From positions 1 through 64,000 of the forward strand of contig NZ_BSCT01000015.1 of assembly GCF_030159255.1 (NCBI RefSeq): 64,000 nucleotides of DNA, in the 5' to 3' direction. The notes beneath the pieces were generated by a model. The model saw nothing but the letters and a program-made list of their open reading frames with translations, did not search any database and was not told the origin of the DNA. A program made the position numbers and the translations under genes. This document shows, in pieces, positions 15,118 through 25,722 of the stretch (position 1 is its first letter; each line of letters opens with the position of its first letter). Source of the DNA: Bradyrhizobium sp. SSBR45G. GTDB lineage: Bacteria; Pseudomonadota; Alphaproteobacteria; Rhizobiales; Xanthobacteraceae.

Positions 15118-16167
15118 ATGTCGTTGATGTTTCTTTCCAGGAGCGCCGCCGCGCTTGTCGCAGCGCTCGTCGTTGTCTCGTTGCAGGGCTTCTCGACGCG
15201 GGCGCTGGCCCAGGTCGACGACGATCCGGAGATCCGGATTCAGCGGCTCGAGAACCAGCTCCGGCAGCTGACCGGCCAGAACGAAGAGCTGCAGTATCGC
15301 AATCGCCAGCTCGAGGAGCGGCTGCGGCAGCTGCAGAGCGCGGCGCCGGCCGTCGCTCCCGCCGCCCAGCCAGGCGTGGCGGCTCCGCCGCCGACCCCAA
15401 ACGCTCCGTCCTATGGACAGCCTGCGCAGCCGGCCTATGGCCAGCCGCAATACGGCCAGCAGCAACAGCCGACCTATCCGCAGCAGCAGCCGGGCTATGT
15501 GCCGCCGCAGGCCGCGGCCCCCGTGCCGATCGTGCCGGAGCAGCAGCAGCAGCCGGCCGCCGGCGGGCGGACCCGCCGCGGCGACGCGTTCGATCCGAAT
15601 CAGAATCCGACAGCACCCGGCGCACCGCAGGCGCTTGGCGGCGGCCAGCTGCCGATCCAGCCCGGCGCCGCTCAACCGGTCGCCAGGGCGGCCGATCCCG
15701 CCGGTCCGGCGGCGGGCCGTTATCCGCAGACCGCGGCTCCAGCCGCGCCCGGCGCGGCCGGGCTGGAGACCGCACCGCCGCGGCAGACGCCGCGCGACGA
15801 GTACGATCTCGGCATCGGCTACATGCAGCGCCGGGACTATGCGCTGGCCGAGCAGACCATGCGCAGCTTCACCCAGAAATATCCCAACGATCCGATGATC
15901 GGTGATGCGCAATACTGGCTCGGGGAAAGCTTCTACCAGCGCCAGCAATATCGCGACGCCGCCGAGATCTTCCTCAACGTGACGACCAAGCACGACAAGT
16001 CGTCGAAGGCTCCGGACGCGCTGCTGCGCCTTGGCCAGTCGCTCGCGGCCTTGAAGGAGAAAGAGGCGGCCTGCGCTGCGTTCGGCGAGGTGACCCGCAA
16101 ATATCCTCGCGCCTCTGCCGGCGTGAAGGCAACCGTCGATCGCGAGCAGAAGCGGGTGAAGTGCTGA
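15118..16167 (+). CDS. cpoB: CpoB/YbgF, periplasmic Tol-Pal-associated TPR protein
   Basis: A 349-residue protein. A signal peptide is cleaved after about residue 31 (RALA/Q). A short coiled coil (about 38-76, RIQRLENQLRQLTGQNEELQ) would trimerise the protein. A long low-complexity Gln/Pro/Tyr/Ala linker (about 80-225) contains repeated YGQP units, then a C-terminal TPR domain (about 227-349) begins YDLGIGYMQRRDYALAEQTM. CpoB coordinates peptidoglycan synthesis with Tol-driven outer-membrane constriction. The linker is much longer than in E. coli CpoB. tilS follows after 62 nt. Confidence 0.93.
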   Translation: MSLMFLSRSAAALVAALVVVSLQGFSTRALAQVDDDPEIRIQRLENQLRQLTGQNEELQYRNRQLEERLRQLQSAAPAVAPAAQPGVAAPPPTPNAPSYGQPAQPAYGQPQYGQQQQPTYPQQQPGYVPPQAAAPVPIVPEQQQQPAAGGRTRRGDAFDPNQNPTAPGAPQALGGGQLPIQPGAAQPVARAADPAGPAAGRYPQTAAPAAPGAAGLETAPPRQTPRDEYDLGIGYMQRRDYALAEQTMRSFTQKYPNDPMIGDAQYWLGESFYQRQQYRDAAEIFLNVTTKHDKSSKAPDALLRLGQSLAALKEKEAACAAFGEVTRKYPRASAGVKATVDREQKRVKC

Positions 16168-16229
16168 TCGGGCGCCAGCGGGAGTAGGGCCCTCGCCTGC
16201 AATCGACAGGGCAGATAGGCTGCCGCGCC

Positions 16230-17303
16230 ATGTCGAAGCCACGTTCCGAGGACGATCAGCCGATCTCTGCAGCCGAGGCCGAGCGCCTGTTGGCGCCGCT
16301 GTCGACGGTGCCAGCGCTCGTGCTCGCCGTGTCCGGCGGCCCCGATTCGATGGCGCTGATGTGGCTCGCGGCGCGGTGGCGCTCGGCCCTCGCGCAGGGG
16401 CCGGATCTCCTGGCGGTCACCGTCGATCATGGTCTGCGGCCCGACGCCGCCCGCGAAGCCCGCATGGTGAAGCAGGTCGCGCGCGAACTCGGCATTCGGC
16501 ACCGGACCTTGCGCTGGACCGACGCGAAGCCGGCAACGGGGCTTCCCGAGGCGGCGCGCCTGGCCAGGTATCGCCTGCTGGCGCGCGCCGCGCGGCAGGC
16601 CGGCGCCAGCCATGTCGTCACCGCCCACACTTGCGACGATCAGGCCGAGACCGTCCTGATGCGGTTGTTGCGCGGCAGCGGCATCGTCGGGCTTGCGGCC
16701 ATGGCGGCGGTGAGCGAGCGCGACGGGCTGCTGCTTGCCCGCCCGCTGCTGCCGCTTCCCAAGGCCCGCCTCGTCGCGACGCTTCGTTGCGCCGGAGTTC
16801 CCTGTGTCGACGATCCCACCAATCGCGATTCGACCTATACGCGGCCGCGCCTGCGCGCGCTGATGCCGGCGCTGGCCGCCGAGGGCGGCGACGCGCGGAC
16901 GCTGGCGACGCTGGCCGGCCGCCTCGCTCGGGCCAATGCCGCCCTCGAGCTGATGGCGGACGGCGCCGAAAAATATCTCGCTTTGCGCCCGGCTGGCGCT
17001 GGGCGCGGCCGACCGGATCACGGCCAGACCTTCGAGCCGTGCGCCTTTGTCGCACTCCCGTCGGAAATCAGGCTGAGGCTGCTGATGCGGGCCATCAACC
17101 GGTTTGGAACCGAAGGACCCGTGGAACTCGGCAAGGCGGAGGCGCTGCTTGATCGCATGGACCGGACTCTTGCGGGGCTCCTGGATGGTGGTATGCCGAC
17201 GCCGGGCAGGCTAAAACAGACCTTGGCTGGTGCGCTGGTAAGCATGACGAGCGAGGCCATCCGCATCACTCCGGCGCCGCCACGGCGACCACGCCGCAGT
17301 TGA
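16230..17303 (+). CDS. tilS: tRNA(Ile)-lysidine synthase TilS
   Basis: A 357-residue N-type ATP pyrophosphatase. The PP-loop SGGPDS is at residues 35-40 (VLAVSGGPDSMALMWL), followed by VDHGLRPDA and the TCDDQAETVLMRLLRGSG segment. The enzyme converts the wobble C34 of tRNA-Ile2 to lysidine so that it reads AUA, an essential activity. The order cpoB-tilS-ftsH is conserved in alphaproteobacteria. Beyond residue about 230 the sequence is loosely conserved, as is usual. The 235-nt gap to ftsH holds no other gene. Confidence 0.94.
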   Translation: MSKPRSEDDQPISAAEAERLLAPLSTVPALVLAVSGGPDSMALMWLAARWRSALAQGPDLLAVTVDHGLRPDAAREARMVKQVARELGIRHRTLRWTDAKPATGLPEAARLARYRLLARAARQAGASHVVTAHTCDDQAETVLMRLLRGSGIVGLAAMAAVSERDGLLLARPLLPLPKARLVATLRCAGVPCVDDPTNRDSTYTRPRLRALMPALAAEGGDARTLATLAGRLARANAALELMADGAEKYLALRPAGAGRGRPDHGQTFEPCAFVALPSEIRLRLLMRAINRFGTEGPVELGKAEALLDRMDRTLAGLLDGGMPTPGRLKQTLAGALVSMTSEAIRITPAPPRRPRRS

Positions 17304-17538
17304 GCGGGAGGCAGCCTTCGCGGACCCTTAACCACCTGCGTCGCCGGGGCTTTTCCAGCGCCTTTTTTTAAGCGGGAATCGGGCTAGTATGCGTTAAATA
17401 GTCCTGTCTGGTTCCCTTGGCATTGCTGCGAGTGGTACCTAGATTACGAGACGGTCGACCGGGGGATTCCCTCGTGGCTACCCAGGGATGAGTCCGAGGA
17501 CAGACGGCCGCGATCCGCGCGACCACGAAGGAAAATCG

Positions 17539-19461
<1,923 letters not shown>

Positions 19462-19525
19462 GCGGCGCCGGGTTTGTCGGGAGCGGCGTCTCCCGATCTG
19501 AAAGATCAAGAGATTGAGACGATAG

Positions 19526-19548
19526 GCCCGGTTCGCAGCCGGGCTTTT
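19526..19548 (+). terminator. Intrinsic terminator after ftsH
   Basis: GCCCGG (19526-19531), a 7-nt loop, CCGGGC (19539-19544) and TTTT. It ends 64 nt after the ftsH stop. Confidence 0.85.
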
Positions 19549-19603
19549 CGTTGTCTGCAACCCATTGCCTTTGTTAACGAATGCCCAGGGGTTGGGTATT
19601 CAG

Positions 19604-21268
19604 ATGATGATGTTTTCGCGGGCGGCTTGCCGCCCGGCCTTGGGTTTTCTCGTGGTTTCGCTGACCGGTCTGGTCGGCCTCGATGGCGGTGAGGCTGCCG
19701 CGCAAGGCATTTTCGACACGGCCAAGTCCGGTCCTTTCACGTCGAGCTATTTCGGCGAGGCCACCTATTCCGCCGGCGGGGGCTGCTTCGGCAGCTATCT
19801 CCACGGCAGCGCGATGAGCGCATCGGGCCTCGCCGTCGGCGGCGCCGGGACAATCTGCGAGACGCCCTACGGCTCGGTGTTCGCGGTCGAGGTGCCGATC
19901 GTCTGGGCTGCGAATATGGCCGGCGGTGGCCTCGGCTCGGGCGCGGTGACCGCGCTGGCGCTGCCGGAGGCCCGGCTGAGCAATTTCGTCAGCGGGTCGG
20001 CGACCGGCGTCGATGCCGCGGGCAAGACCGTCGTGGGCGTCGTGCTGGGCGCCGATGGCACCCAGGCCAATTACGACATCTATCCCTACATCTGGCAGGC
20101 CAGCACGGCCGGCGCATTTGCGGGCGTCACGCCGACGCAGCTGCCGCTTCACGGCGCCGACACCGACGGCGCGGCCTATGGCATCAGTCCGAACGCCGCC
20201 TATGCGACCGGCTGGAGCGGGACGCTGCAGTTCAATGCGAGCTGGCCGCATGGGATCCTGACCGGCACGAGCACGATGCAGGCTGCCATCTGGAACCTCT
20301 CCACCAACTCGGTGCAGCTGCTCGGCGCCACGCCGGATCCGGTGAGCTCGCCGGCAAGCTCGGGCAAGGCGGTGGCCGACAACGGCACGGTGGTCGGCTG
20401 GTACGGACTGTTCCCGCGCGGGGCCTTCACCAACGACGTCAATCTTGCGCGCGGCTCGGGGCTGTTGCTGTCGGATACCGACCAGTTCGGTGACTATGCC
20501 ACGATCTGGCAGCCCAAGCCGTTCGTCTGGACGCTCGCCTCGGGCACGATGACCCAGCTCGGCATGACGCCCTTGAACAACAGCTCGACGACCTACGCCT
20601 ATGGCGAAGCGCGGGCGCTGAATGCGGGCAGCGGCAGCGTTGCCACCGGGAGCGTTGCCGTCGGCTGGCTCGGCAATTCGGCGACGAATTTCGAAGCGGT
20701 GCGCTGGAGCACGACCGACAATTGGGCCACCCATTCCACGTTGCAGCTCGCGACGGTGGCTCCTACCGACACCGACAATCTTGGCCGCCTCGGCGCGGTC
20801 GCCAATGCCGTTGATGCCTCCGGCAGCAACGTCGTCGGACGGGTGGAGTACGCCTGCACGGCGAGCAGCAGCGGCCTCTGTTCGCAGGCGGTCTACTGGT
20901 CCGTCACCTCGGACGGGCAGTCATCGTCGGGCGCCACGCTGGCGTCGATCCTGGCCAGCCTCGGCGTCGGCACCGCCAATGTCACGCTGACCGACGCGAC
21001 CGGGATCGCGGTCTCAGCGACGAGCTCGTCGTCGAACATTCTCATCCTCGGCAGCGGTCACCGCAACGATGCCGACAGCACGCAGGACCTGTTCCTGGTG
21101 CAGCTGACCCGTACGGCGTCGACACCGACGGATACGGCGCCGACATCCGGCAGCATCACCAGCGTGCTGGAGCAGAGGGCCTCGCTCGCCAGCCTGGGCG
21201 TCATCGCCAACCAAGGCGTGACTGCGACGGACGCCGCGATGGGCGCGCTTGCCACCGCCGCCGACTAG
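19604..21268 (+). CDS. HAF-repeat autotransporter, passenger part (frame broken)
   Basis: About 554 residues from ATG 19604. The signal peptide MMMFSRAACRPALGFLVVSL ends near AAAQG, and a passenger with repeated Val-Gly-Trp-type units follows (AYGISPNAAYATGW, ADNGTVVGWYG, GVDAAGKTVVGVV, VDASGSNVVGRV), resembling the extracellular HAF repeat family. It ends at a TAG (21266-21268) just before the linker to a beta-barrel that continues in the +1 frame from 21249. Without the barrel the product would be exported to the periplasm but not anchored. The pair was presumably one autotransporter of about 840 residues. Sequencing error, mutation or +1 frameshifting could each explain the break. Confidence 0.75.
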   Translation: MMMFSRAACRPALGFLVVSLTGLVGLDGGEAAAQGIFDTAKSGPFTSSYFGEATYSAGGGCFGSYLHGSAMSASGLAVGGAGTICETPYGSVFAVEVPIVWAANMAGGGLGSGAVTALALPEARLSNFVSGSATGVDAAGKTVVGVVLGADGTQANYDIYPYIWQASTAGAFAGVTPTQLPLHGADTDGAAYGISPNAAYATGWSGTLQFNASWPHGILTGTSTMQAAIWNLSTNSVQLLGATPDPVSSPASSGKAVADNGTVVGWYGLFPRGAFTNDVNLARGSGLLLSDTDQFGDYATIWQPKPFVWTLASGTMTQLGMTPLNNSSTTYAYGEARALNAGSGSVATGSVAVGWLGNSATNFEAVRWSTTDNWATHSTLQLATVAPTDTDNLGRLGAVANAVDASGSNVVGRVEYACTASSSGLCSQAVYWSVTSDGQSSSGATLASILASLGVGTANVTLTDATGIAVSATSSSSNILILGSGHRNDADSTQDLFLVQLTRTASTPTDTAPTSGSITSVLEQRASLASLGVIANQGVTATDAAMGALATAAD

Positions 21269-22124
21269 GACGGCCGGCGGCGAGGCGTCGCCATGGTGCG
21301 GCTTTGCCTATGGACTCGTGGCGGGCAATTCCAGCTATGGCACCAGCGGCACGGAGCTGTCCGGCACCTTCGGCCTGGCGCGCGCGCTCGCGCCATCGAC
21401 CTCGATCGGCGTGTCCATTGGCGTGGCGGGCCTGCGCAACGGGCTCGGCTATGGCGGGCGCTTCGACGCACCGGGCGCGACCTTCGGCACCTATTTCGCC
21501 CATCGCCCCGAGACCGGATTCCAGTTCCTGGCGATGGCAGTCGCCTCGCTCTATCCCGACCTGACGCTGACGCGCGGCTATCTCAACGGGACGACGCTGG
21601 CGGGGTCGCAGGGCGCGACCCATGCGAGCTCTGCCGGCGCGATGGCGCGGATCGGCTGGGCGCTTGCGATCCCCGGAGCCAAGGCGACGGTCACGCCGTT
21701 CGTCCAGCTGTCCTACGTCAATGCGCGGGTCGGCGGCTTCGTTGAAAGCGGCGGCCCGTTCCCGGCCTCCATCTCCGCATTCAACGCGGCGGCGACGACG
21801 CTGCGCGTCGGTTCGCAGCTGCGCGGCGTGCTGACCGAGCGGATCACCGTGTTCGGCGGTCTCGCCTGGGCTAGCAATCTCCGCACCGATGCGCCGCTGG
21901 TGCAGGGCTCGCTGCTGGCGGCCGACTGCAGCGGTGCGGCGCCGCTCACGGCGTTCTGCGGCCTCTCCGGGCTCGGGCCGCGCCTGAGCCGGAGCTGGGT
22001 CGAGGGCAATGCCGGCCTGCGCTACGAGCTCGCGCCGGGATCGGCGGCGATGATCAGCGCCAATGCGGCGAGCCAGAACACGCTCACTTATGGACTCCAA
22101 GTCGGTTACAGCCGCGCCTTCTGA
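21249..22124 (+). CDS. Autotransporter beta-barrel part, +1 frame relative to passenger
   Basis: About 280 residues of an autotransporter translocator domain. GEASPWCGFAYGLVAGNSS opens the first strand, alternating aromatic and glycine strands follow, and the product ends ...TYGLQVGYSRAF with the C-terminal phenylalanine that BAM recognises. There is no signal peptide and no ribosome binding site before 21249, so it is not a free-standing gene. It overlaps the passenger frame by 20 nt and continues it after skipping one base around GAC TAG GAC. The left boundary given is only the first possible start in this frame. Confidence 0.75.
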   Translation: MPPPPTRTAGGEASPWCGFAYGLVAGNSSYGTSGTELSGTFGLARALAPSTSIGVSIGVAGLRNGLGYGGRFDAPGATFGTYFAHRPETGFQFLAMAVASLYPDLTLTRGYLNGTTLAGSQGATHASSAGAMARIGWALAIPGAKATVTPFVQLSYVNARVGGFVESGGPFPASISAFNAAATTLRVGSQLRGVLTERITVFGGLAWASNLRTDAPLVQGSLLAADCSGAAPLTAFCGLSGLGPRLSRSWVEGNAGLRYELAPGSAAMISANAASQNTLTYGLQVGYSRAF

Positions 22125-22154
22125 GCGCGGCTGTCCAGCGACCGAAGCCGATCG

Positions 22155-23354
22155 TTACGGCTTGTCGAACCAGGTCTTCCATTGCGGAACGGCGGTCGCG
22201 AACGTGCCGCGGTGGCTGGTCGGGCCGGTCGAGACCGCCTCAACCTTGCCGTTGCCGGCGCCGATCGCCTGCTGATAGGTCATCGCCAGCCGGCCGAGCC
22301 CGGTCGAGATCGCCTCGTCGGTCTCGCCGTAATAGTTGCGCACCGGCGTCCTGATGATCCAGCGATAGGCCTGCGTCTGCGCGACAAGGCGGCCGTAGGC
22401 CGACGCCGCGAAATATTGCGCATCGAAATAGTCCGGCCTGATCAGTCTGTGCAGGTCGGTCGGAACGTCGGCGACGTTGAACGGCTCGCGCTCATAGGCC
22501 TTGCGGGCAACGTCGTAATAGGTGTCGCTGATGACGGAGCGCGCCAGTCCCGGAACGCCGTAATAGTTCTCGAATGCAAAGGCCGACAGGATGAACAACG
22601 AGTTCACCCAGGCGGCGTCGTTCTTGCGTGGGAAGTTGAGGAACCCGTTCAGCGCGACGAACACGTCGACGGGCGCGCTCGCGGTCGCCGCGGCCGCGAC
22701 GGGGACGCCGGCGCTTTCGAGCTTCTCGAGAAAGGCCATGGTCACGAAGCCGCCCTGCGACCAGCCAGCGATGGACAGTCTGCCCGTTGTAAGGTGCATG
22801 TCGTTGAGCACGGCGCGGCTGGCGAGCAGCATGTCGTAAGTCGCCTGCTGGTGGCTGGCCTTGACCATGTAGCCTTCCGGCTCGGTCGAGAGGCCCATGC
22901 CGAAATAGTCGGCGGCGATCAGCACATCGCCCTGGCCGGCAAACTGCGCGATCATCAGCTGCGTCTCGGGTGACTGCTCCGGGAAAGACGGCACCTCCTG
23001 TTTTCCGTACACCGTGCCGTGCTGATAGGACACCATCGGCGGAGTCTTGTCAGAGGCTTCCGGCACCGCGAGCAGGCCTGTCGCGGTGATCGGCTTGTTG
23101 CCGCGCTCGGGGACGACAGAGGCGTAGGTGACGCGATAAAGCCGGACGGACGTCTGAGCCGGGGTGTAGGCGACCTGGACGCCGGCGAATTTCGGCGTGT
23201 CGACGGTCAGGATCCTGTTCAGCCGGTCGGCGTCCCAGCGCGCCAGGAATTCATAGGAGACGTCGGACGTAACGCGCACCGCGCCCTTGTCCTGGGCGCG
23301 GCCGGCTGCGGGCACGATCAGGAGGAGAGCAAGAAGGATGAGACGAAAGGGCAT
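22155..23354 (-). CDS. Secreted alpha/beta hydrolase (lipase-like)
   Basis: A 399-residue protein with a signal peptide (PFRLILLALLLIVPAAGRAQ). The nucleophile elbow GWSQGG places Ser199 as the catalytic serine. YQHGTVYG near 110 provides the oxyanion-hole region, as in secretory lipases and bacterial PHA-depolymerase-like enzymes. The C-terminal GPTSHRGTF (about 378) may carry the catalytic His. It probably acts in the periplasm or outside on esters. The gene is divergent from the GT87-like gene across a 203-nt gap with no other feature I can support. Confidence 0.83.
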   Translation of the reverse strand: MPFRLILLALLLIVPAAGRAQDKGAVRVTSDVSYEFLARWDADRLNRILTVDTPKFAGVQVAYTPAQTSVRLYRVTYASVVPERGNKPITATGLLAVPEASDKTPPMVSYQHGTVYGKQEVPSFPEQSPETQLMIAQFAGQGDVLIAADYFGMGLSTEPEGYMVKASHQQATYDMLLASRAVLNDMHLTTGRLSIAGWSQGGFVTMAFLEKLESAGVPVAAAATASAPVDVFVALNGFLNFPRKNDAAWVNSLFILSAFAFENYYGVPGLARSVISDTYYDVARKAYEREPFNVADVPTDLHRLIRPDYFDAQYFAASAYGRLVAQTQAYRWIIRTPVRNYYGETDEAISTGLGRLAMTYQQAIGAGNGKVEAVSTGPTSHRGTFATAVPQWKTWFDKP

Positions 23355-23557
23355 GTGGACTCCTGCGGATCGGCCGTCGGTTGCATCGGAGCCCAGAAAT
23401 ACAAATTGCGTGTAAACAATCGGTGCGGTCCCGAGCTGTTGCTCAGTCCCGAGCCGGCGCGCGCGGGCGCCTGAGCGATTGCGCTTAAGCCTTCTTCAAG
23501 CCTCCCGGCCTATGGCTTGAGCAGGAGTGCGCCCGTGTCGGCGCGGGCGAGGTTCAG

Positions 23558-24778
23558 ATGGCCGACAATTCTGATGCCGCCGCGATCCCACCGCGTCGCG
23601 GCGTTCCATTGAGCCTGTTCGCAGTCTGCTTCGCGCTCGCCTGCATCAACGCCGCATTCTTCCCCGCAGGCCTCTTCTCCGGCATCTGGATCTGGGGCGC
23701 CGACGGGCTCGGCATTCCCACCGACTTCGTCAATGTCTGGGCCGCGGGCAAGCTAGCGCTGCAGGGACATCCGGCGCTGGCGTGGGACTGGGACGTGCAG
23801 CGTCAGGTCGAGCTCGATCTGTTGGGGCAGGATTTCCCTGGCTATTTCGCCTGGCACTATCCGCCACCGTTCCTGTTCGTTGCAGCCTTCCTTGCGCAGT
23901 TTCCCTACACGATCGCCTTCGCCGGCTGGGCGGCTACGAGCTTCATCCCGTACGCACTGGTGATCCGCGCGATCGTCGGCCGCGGCTTCGGGCTGCTGCT
24001 CGCGGCCGGCTTTCCGGCGCTGTTCTCGAATACGCTCGTCGGCCAGAACGGCTGTCTGACTGCGGCCCTTGTCGGCGGCACGCTGTATTGGCTGCCGGTG
24101 CGGCCGGTGCTGGCCGGCGTCTGTCTCGGGCTCCTGACCTACAAGCCGCAATATGGTCTGCTGTTTCCAATTCTGCTGATCGCAACCCAACGCTGGACGG
24201 CGTTCGTCTCGGCGAGCGTCACTGCGGTGGTGCTTGCGCTCGCATCCTGGATGGCCTTTGGGCTCGAGAGCTGGCAGGCGTTCCTTCATTGGCTGCCGAT
24301 GTTCTCCCAGGCGTTCCTGACCGAAGGCAAGGCGACCTGGTGGAAGCTGCAGAGCCTGTTCTCGCTGGTGCGCTATTTCGGCGGCTCCGAAGCACTCGGC
24401 TGGACCTTCCAATGGGTGCTGACGGCCGCCGTCGCGGTGGTGCTGGTGACGCTGTGGCGCAGCCCGGTGCGCTACGCGCTGAAGGCGGCGGCGCTGGCGG
24501 TCGGGCTTCTGCTCACCACGCCCTATCTGTTCATGTACGACATGATGGTGCAGGCGATTGCCGTGGCCTGGCTGGTGCGAATCGGCCTCGGCGAAGGTTT
24601 CCGCCGCTATGAGCTGCCTGCGCTCGGTACCGTCGCGGCCCTGCAGATCACCTTCATGATGACCGGCATTCCTCTTGGCCTGGCGGCCAATCTGATCATG
24701 GGCGGGCTGGTGCTGGCCCGGGCCGGATCATGGTGGCGGCGGCAGCCGGCGTCGCAGCCTACGCTCGCCGCGGCCTGA
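23558..24778 (+). CDS. GT87-type (DUF2029) polyprenyl-phosphate sugar transferase-like membrane protein
   Basis: A 406-residue multi-pass protein with about ten hydrophobic segments. The first periplasmic loop after the first membrane segment carries the conserved GIPTDFVNVWAAGKLALQG with an Asp in the position expected of a GT-C active site, followed by WDWDVQRQVE and FAWHYPPPFLF. This is the pattern of GT87/DUF2029 proteins, which include mannosyl transferases that use lipid-linked donors. The acceptor is unknown. It is followed by a TetR gene and another GT-C-like protein (25723), so the three may belong to one cell-surface glycan locus. Confidence 0.8.
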   Translation: MADNSDAAAIPPRRGVPLSLFAVCFALACINAAFFPAGLFSGIWIWGADGLGIPTDFVNVWAAGKLALQGHPALAWDWDVQRQVELDLLGQDFPGYFAWHYPPPFLFVAAFLAQFPYTIAFAGWAATSFIPYALVIRAIVGRGFGLLLAAGFPALFSNTLVGQNGCLTAALVGGTLYWLPVRPVLAGVCLGLLTYKPQYGLLFPILLIATQRWTAFVSASVTAVVLALASWMAFGLESWQAFLHWLPMFSQAFLTEGKATWWKLQSLFSLVRYFGGSEALGWTFQWVLTAAVAVVLVTLWRSPVRYALKAAALAVGLLLTTPYLFMYDMMVQAIAVAWLVRIGLGEGFRRYELPALGTVAALQITFMMTGIPLGLAANLIMGGLVLARAGSWWRRQPASQPTLAAA

Positions 24779-24825
24779 AGGTCGCATGGCCGGTACCATG
24801 GCCGTGATTCCGCTTGTCTTCTTTC

Positions 24826-24841
24826 CTGAACAGGTGTTCAG
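24826..24841. promoter_or_regulatory. Probable TetR operator
   Basis: CTGAACA-GG-TGTTCAG is a perfect 7-2-7 palindrome 95 nt before the tetR start at 24937. Size and symmetry fit a TetR-family autoregulatory site. Confidence 0.6.
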
Positions 24842-24936
24842 TTCTTCCAAGCGATTTGCGAGGACGATCCTCCAAAAACACTGAACCAGCGTTCGCCGGA
24901 CGGTCCCGGACGGGCGCGTCTGGGATGAGAAGCGCC

Positions 24937-25611
24937 ATGGTGTACCGGCGAACCCATCAGGTCGTGAAGCGGCTGGCCGCCCGCCGTAGCGCGATCCTGG
25001 CCGCCGCCCGCGAATGCGCAGCTGAAGGCGGCATGTCGGCTGTTCAGATTGCCCCGGTGGCGGTCCGGGCCAACGTGGCCGCCGGCACCGTCTACCGCTA
25101 CTTTCCTTCCAAGGCCGACCTGATTTCCGAGCTGATCGCCGAGGTGTCGCGCGACGAACTGGCCGCGGTCCGGCGCGCCGCCGACGCCGCCCCCGGTCCG
25201 TCCTCGGCGCTGGCGGCGGCCGTCTCGACCGTCGCCGTGCATGTGCTGTCGCAGCGCAAGCTGGCCTGGGGCATCCTGGCCGAGCCGGTCGACGTCGACG
25301 TCACCGCCTCGCGCATCGCCAGCCGCCGCGAGATCGTCGGCGAGATCGCCTCGCGCATCGATGCCGCCGTCCGCGCCGGCCATCTTCCGGCGCAGGACAC
25401 CCAGCTGGCGGCAACAGCGCTGCTCGGCGCGCTGCACGAGGCGCTGGTGGGGCCGCTCGCGACCGACACGCTCGACGATCCCGCCAAGCTGCGTGACACC
25501 GTCCAGGCCGTCACCTTGCTGGCGCTGCGCGCGGTCGGCGTGATGGATGCGCGTGCCCGCGGCCTCGTCGTCCAGGCGGTGCTGCCGGTCAAGAGTCTGG
25601 TCGGCGCGTAG
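24937..25611 (+). CDS. TetR family transcriptional regulator
   Basis: A 224-residue protein. The N-terminal HTH starts after MVYRRTHQVVKRLAARRSAI, with recognition helix VAAGTVYRYFPSKADLISEL. The C-terminal domain (about 85-200) is alanine-rich and helical with no recognisable ligand signature. ATG 24937 is preferred because the product then has the usual short lead into the HTH; ATG 24925 and an open extension to 24814 also exist, but the extension would cross the palindrome at 24826. Likely targets are itself and the neighbouring membrane protein gene at 25723. Confidence 0.9.
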   Translation: MVYRRTHQVVKRLAARRSAILAAARECAAEGGMSAVQIAPVAVRANVAAGTVYRYFPSKADLISELIAEVSRDELAAVRRAADAAPGPSSALAAAVSTVAVHVLSQRKLAWGILAEPVDVDVTASRIASRREIVGEIASRIDAAVRAGHLPAQDTQLAATALLGALHEALVGPLATDTLDDPAKLRDTVQAVTLLALRAVGVMDARARGLVVQAVLPVKSLVGA

Positions 25612-25722
25612 TACCTCCAAGCGAGCGACACTTAATCAAGGATTCATGCGTCGCCGCCATGGTCGGGTGCGGCGCCGGGACGGCCGCCGCGGCTCGCAGC
25701 TCCAGGTGCTTTTCCCCGAACG

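Noticed and set aside
24814..24936. 41-residue N-terminal extension of the TetR gene at 24937
   Set aside because: It would place the palindromic operator inside the coding region, and the segment shows no TetR conservation.
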